Positions 62,117 to 64,000 of a stretch of DNA of 64,000 bases are shown here, in pieces. Origin of the DNA: USCg-Taylor sp050740455. GTDB taxonomy: Bacteria; Pseudomonadota; Gammaproteobacteria; JACCXJ01. The translations under genes were made by a program, and so were the position numbers. Within the stretch, counting starts at the first letter, position 1; each line of letters starts with the position of its first letter. Location of the stretch: contig JBOIDF010000002.1 of NCBI GenBank assembly GCA_050740455.1, positions 40,938 to 104,937 on the forward strand, in the 5' to 3' direction. The notes beneath the pieces were generated by a model, which worked only from the letters and a program-made list of their open reading frames with translations, ran no database searches and was not told the DNA's origin.

Positions 62117-62965
62117 ATGCAAGATATCATCGCCGTTATATTCGATTTCGACGATACCCTAGCCCCGGACAGCACCTCGAGTTTGCTCGATAGCCTCGGC
62201 ATTGACGTCAAGGCGTTTTGGGCCGATCGCGTGCACGCATTGATTCGCGGCGGATGGGATCCGGTACCGGCGTATCTCTATAGCATGCTGCAGGCATCCA
62301 ACTCCGGCGATCCCACGCTCGTTATCACGCGCGAGAAGCTTATCCGTTGTGGCCGCCGGATTCAGCTATACAACGGCGCCACGCGTATCTTCGATCGCTT
62401 GAGAAAGCATGTTCAGTCCGTGAACCCCGCCATCGGCGTCGAATTCTACCTGGTGAGCAGCGGCCTGCGCGAGACCTTGAGCGCAACCAGGATTGCTCGC
62501 CAATTTAAAGACATCTGGGCCTGCGACTTCGAATACGACGCCGAAGGCTGCATCCTGTTTCCCCGCAACCTCGTGAGCTTCACGGACAAGACGCGCTACA
62601 TCTTCCACATTGCCAAGGGCATCGTCGGGCCCGAAGCGCGCGGCAAACCCTTTGATGTCAATCGTAAGCTGCCGCCGGAACGCCTTCGGGTCCCCATCAG
62701 CCAAATGATCTTTGTCGGCGATGGTTACACGGATATCCCCTGTTTTTCGCTCATTCGTAAGAACGATGGCGTCGCCATCGGCGTCTATGATGGGGAGGAT
62801 CGGGAGCGTTGGGGGCGCGCATGGGGATTTATCGAAGAGGGACGGGTTTCGAATCTGGTTCCGGCCGATTACGGCAAAAGCTCGGCACTGACCAATTCGT
62901 TGCTCATGGCCATCGACAGCATGGCGCGAAAGATCGAGCTGCGCCGCAATACCTACCAAGGATAA
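62117..62965 (+). CDS. HAD-superfamily phosphatase-like protein
   Basis: 282 residues. HAD motif I FDFDDTLAPDS, motif II in LVSSGLRETL and motif IV VGDGYTDIPCFSL are intact, with a lysine in the right region (FTDKTRY). A helical cap lies between motifs I and II. Small-molecule phosphatase likely; substrate unknown. Confidence 0.82.
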   Translation: MQDIIAVIFDFDDTLAPDSTSSLLDSLGIDVKAFWADRVHALIRGGWDPVPAYLYSMLQASNSGDPTLVITREKLIRCGRRIQLYNGATRIFDRLRKHVQSVNPAIGVEFYLVSSGLRETLSATRIARQFKDIWACDFEYDAEGCILFPRNLVSFTDKTRYIFHIAKGIVGPEARGKPFDVNRKLPPERLRVPISQMIFVGDGYTDIPCFSLIRKNDGVAIGVYDGEDRERWGRAWGFIEEGRVSNLVPADYGKSSALTNSLLMAIDSMARKIELRRNTYQG

Positions 62966-63041
62966 CGGGATCGAGCGCGAGCAGCGGATAATCGCTTCAG
63001 CCGCCGACTATAGCCATCGCGCTCAAAATAAGGAGAAGAAC

Positions 63042-63437
63042 ATGTACAATAAAAAAATACTCAGCCTTGATGACGTTAAAAGGGTTGCCGCCGCCGCCGA
63101 AATCGAGGCCGCGCGTAACCAATGGAACGTCGTCATCGCCGTCGTTGATGATGGCGGCTATCTGATGTACTTGCAACGCGAACGCGTCCAGCTCGGTAGT
63201 GTCGAGGTAGCGATTACCAAAGCCCGCGCCGCCCTCATGTTTCGGCGGCCGACGAAATTCTGGGAAGAGATGGTCGCCGCCGGCCGGCTGGGCTACCTGT
63301 CGATGCCGGGGATGCTGCCCATTGAGGGCGGCGTACCGATCGTCTATAAAGGTGACATCGTCGGCGCGATCGGTGTGAGCGGAGTGAAATCCTCCGAAGA
63401 TGGCCAGATCGCCGAGGCGGGAGCGCGCGCGCTCTAA
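63042..63437 (+). CDS. GlcG/HbpS-family haem-binding-like protein
   Basis: 131 residues, DUF336 fold, complete (LSLDDVKRVAAAAEIEA, VIAVVDDGGYLMYLQRE, TKARAALMFRRPTKFWEE, GGVPIVYKGDIVGAIGVSG). AAGGAG lies 6 bases before the ATG. Family members bind haem or act in stress sensing; exact role unknown. Cytosolic (no signal). Confidence 0.85.
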   Translation: MYNKKILSLDDVKRVAAAAEIEAARNQWNVVIAVVDDGGYLMYLQRERVQLGSVEVAITKARAALMFRRPTKFWEEMVAAGRLGYLSMPGMLPIEGGVPIVYKGDIVGAIGVSGVKSSEDGQIAEAGARAL

Positions 63438-63663
63438 AAACCGCATCCGGAGGCGCAAAGGTGCGCGCGCCGCAGAGAACTGGCGATGAACTTGACTATA
63501 GCCGTCCGGTCTTAATTTTCAGAGTTGGGAGCGCTTACGCAATGAAGCAGTTTTATGTCCGCGAAAAGATAGGCTCGGCTCACATGCGGCCCATCGAATG
63601 CATGCACGTAATTGCCGCCTTTAATTGCGCGTAACGCCCGGGTTTGCTTTAAGGGGACACACT
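63438..63663. other. Intergenic region upstream of ftsH
   Basis: 226 bp. A TTGACT at 63492 is followed by TTAATT too close (14 bp) for a standard promoter, so the ftsH promoter is not resolved. A good SD (AAGGGG) precedes the start. No RNA gene seen. Confidence 0.3.
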
Positions 63664-64000
63664 ATGAACACGACCGTTAGAAACTTGATCCTTTTTTTCA
63701 TCGTTGGGTTCGTAATTGCGTTAGCGTTCAATAATTTAGGTCCGCGCGTCACGGTAGATAGTCATATCGAATATTCCCAGTTTATCGCCGATGTGAAGGC
63801 CGGGCGTGTCGAAGAAGTGGTGTTCGACGCGGAAACCATCCGCGGTAAAATGTCTGACGCAACCACCTTCGAGACCTACAGTCCCGAGACGGACAATGCG
63901 CCGTTGATAGGATTGTTATTGGATCATGGGGTGGAGATCGAGGCGCGGGCGCCGGAGAATCAGGGTATTTTGATGCAGATTTTCATTTCTTGGTTCCCGA
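63664..64000 (+). CDS. ftsH: ATP-dependent zinc metalloprotease FtsH, N-terminal part
   Basis: The window ends after 112 codons. N-terminal membrane helix (LILFFIVGFVIALAFNNLG) followed by the periplasmic FtsH_ext domain (YSQFIADVKAGRVEEVVF ... LIGLLLDHGVEIEARAPENQG), as in gammaproteobacterial FtsH. The AAA and protease domains lie beyond the edge. Start ATG 63664 with AAGGGG upstream. Too short to be listed as a long ORF. Confidence 0.9.
   Translation, partial: MNTTVRNLILFFIVGFVIALAFNNLGPRVTVDSHIEYSQFIADVKAGRVEEVVFDAETIRGKMSDATTFETYSPETDNAPLIGLLLDHGVEIEARAPENQGILMQIFISWFP

Noticed and set aside
1..64000. CRISPR arrays, tRNA or rRNA genes
   Set aside because: Scanned by eye for spaced direct repeats and tRNA arms; found none. 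Small RNA genes could be missed without a covariance search.

Overview
The window reads as chromosomal DNA of a GC-rich gammaproteobacterium. The main reasons are the gene order surE-pcm-nlpD-rpoS, an HflD protein, an AlgZ/AlgR-type pair beside the minor-pilin genes, and RNase T. It is also a C1 oxidiser: it carries a formyltransferase/hydrolase (Fhc) complex of the tetrahydromethanopterin pathway, joined to an NAD-linked formate dehydrogenase. I cannot name the genus from sequence alone.

Layout. 0.1-5.2 kb (minus): a haem-oxygenase-like diiron protein behind a TetR/NemR-type palindrome, then a tyrosine catabolic block (hpd-hmgA-fah-maiA) into which two short non-coding repeat elements have inserted. 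5.4-9.7 kb (plus): E1 alpha and beta of a 2-oxoacid dehydrogenase without E2/E3, a terminator, then argD-argF. 9.8-13.0 kb: surE-pcm-nlpD-rpoS. 13.0-16.8 kb: a methyltransferase, a TPR membrane protein, an acyl desaturase, hflD and a small unknown gene. 17.2-26.3 kb: one tightly packed operon, fhcB-fhcA-fhcD-fhcC-fdsB-fdhA, which would take formyl-H4MPT through formate to CO2 and NADH. A Uma2-type gene missing its catalytic segment follows.

26.9-36.3 kb: algR/algZ-like regulators divergent from fimT/U-pilV-pilW-pilX-pilY1-pilE, the minor pilins and tip adhesin of type IV pili. 36.3-40.2 kb is a scrap-yard: a truncated cyclic-nucleotide domain, three copies of a glutamine-cyclotransferase-like gene (one fragment, one headless, one intact), a MazEF pair, a truncated nucleotidyltransferase and an inserted MITE. 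40.2-44.4 kb: Nramp-like transporter, GST, RNase T, dihydroorotase and a headless gamma carbonic anhydrase. 44.6-51.8 kb: a Sel1-bearing Ser/Thr kinase, an M14 peptidase, an acyl-CoA ligase, a TVP38-type membrane protein and an exported pentapeptide-repeat protein.

52.0-61.9 kb (minus) holds the most unusual block: a DUF2760-like membrane protein, two divergent Hsp70-like proteins in overlapping frames, and a 964-residue protein combining two cyclic-nucleotide domains, a rhodanese domain and a very long coiled coil; a methyltransferase follows. The whole looks like a co-expressed chaperone/membrane/scaffold system of unknown role and is my main candidate for an undescribed system. 62.1-64.0 kb: a HAD phosphatase, a GlcG/HbpS protein and the start of ftsH, cut by the window edge.

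Three families of short non-coding repeats recur: a roughly 133-bp MITE with GGAAGCTCTG-type ends, an element with AGAG(T/C)TTGTGAAA ends, and a 127-bp element made of three consecutive stem-loops (two near-identical copies about 23 kb apart). I found no tRNA, rRNA or CRISPR array.
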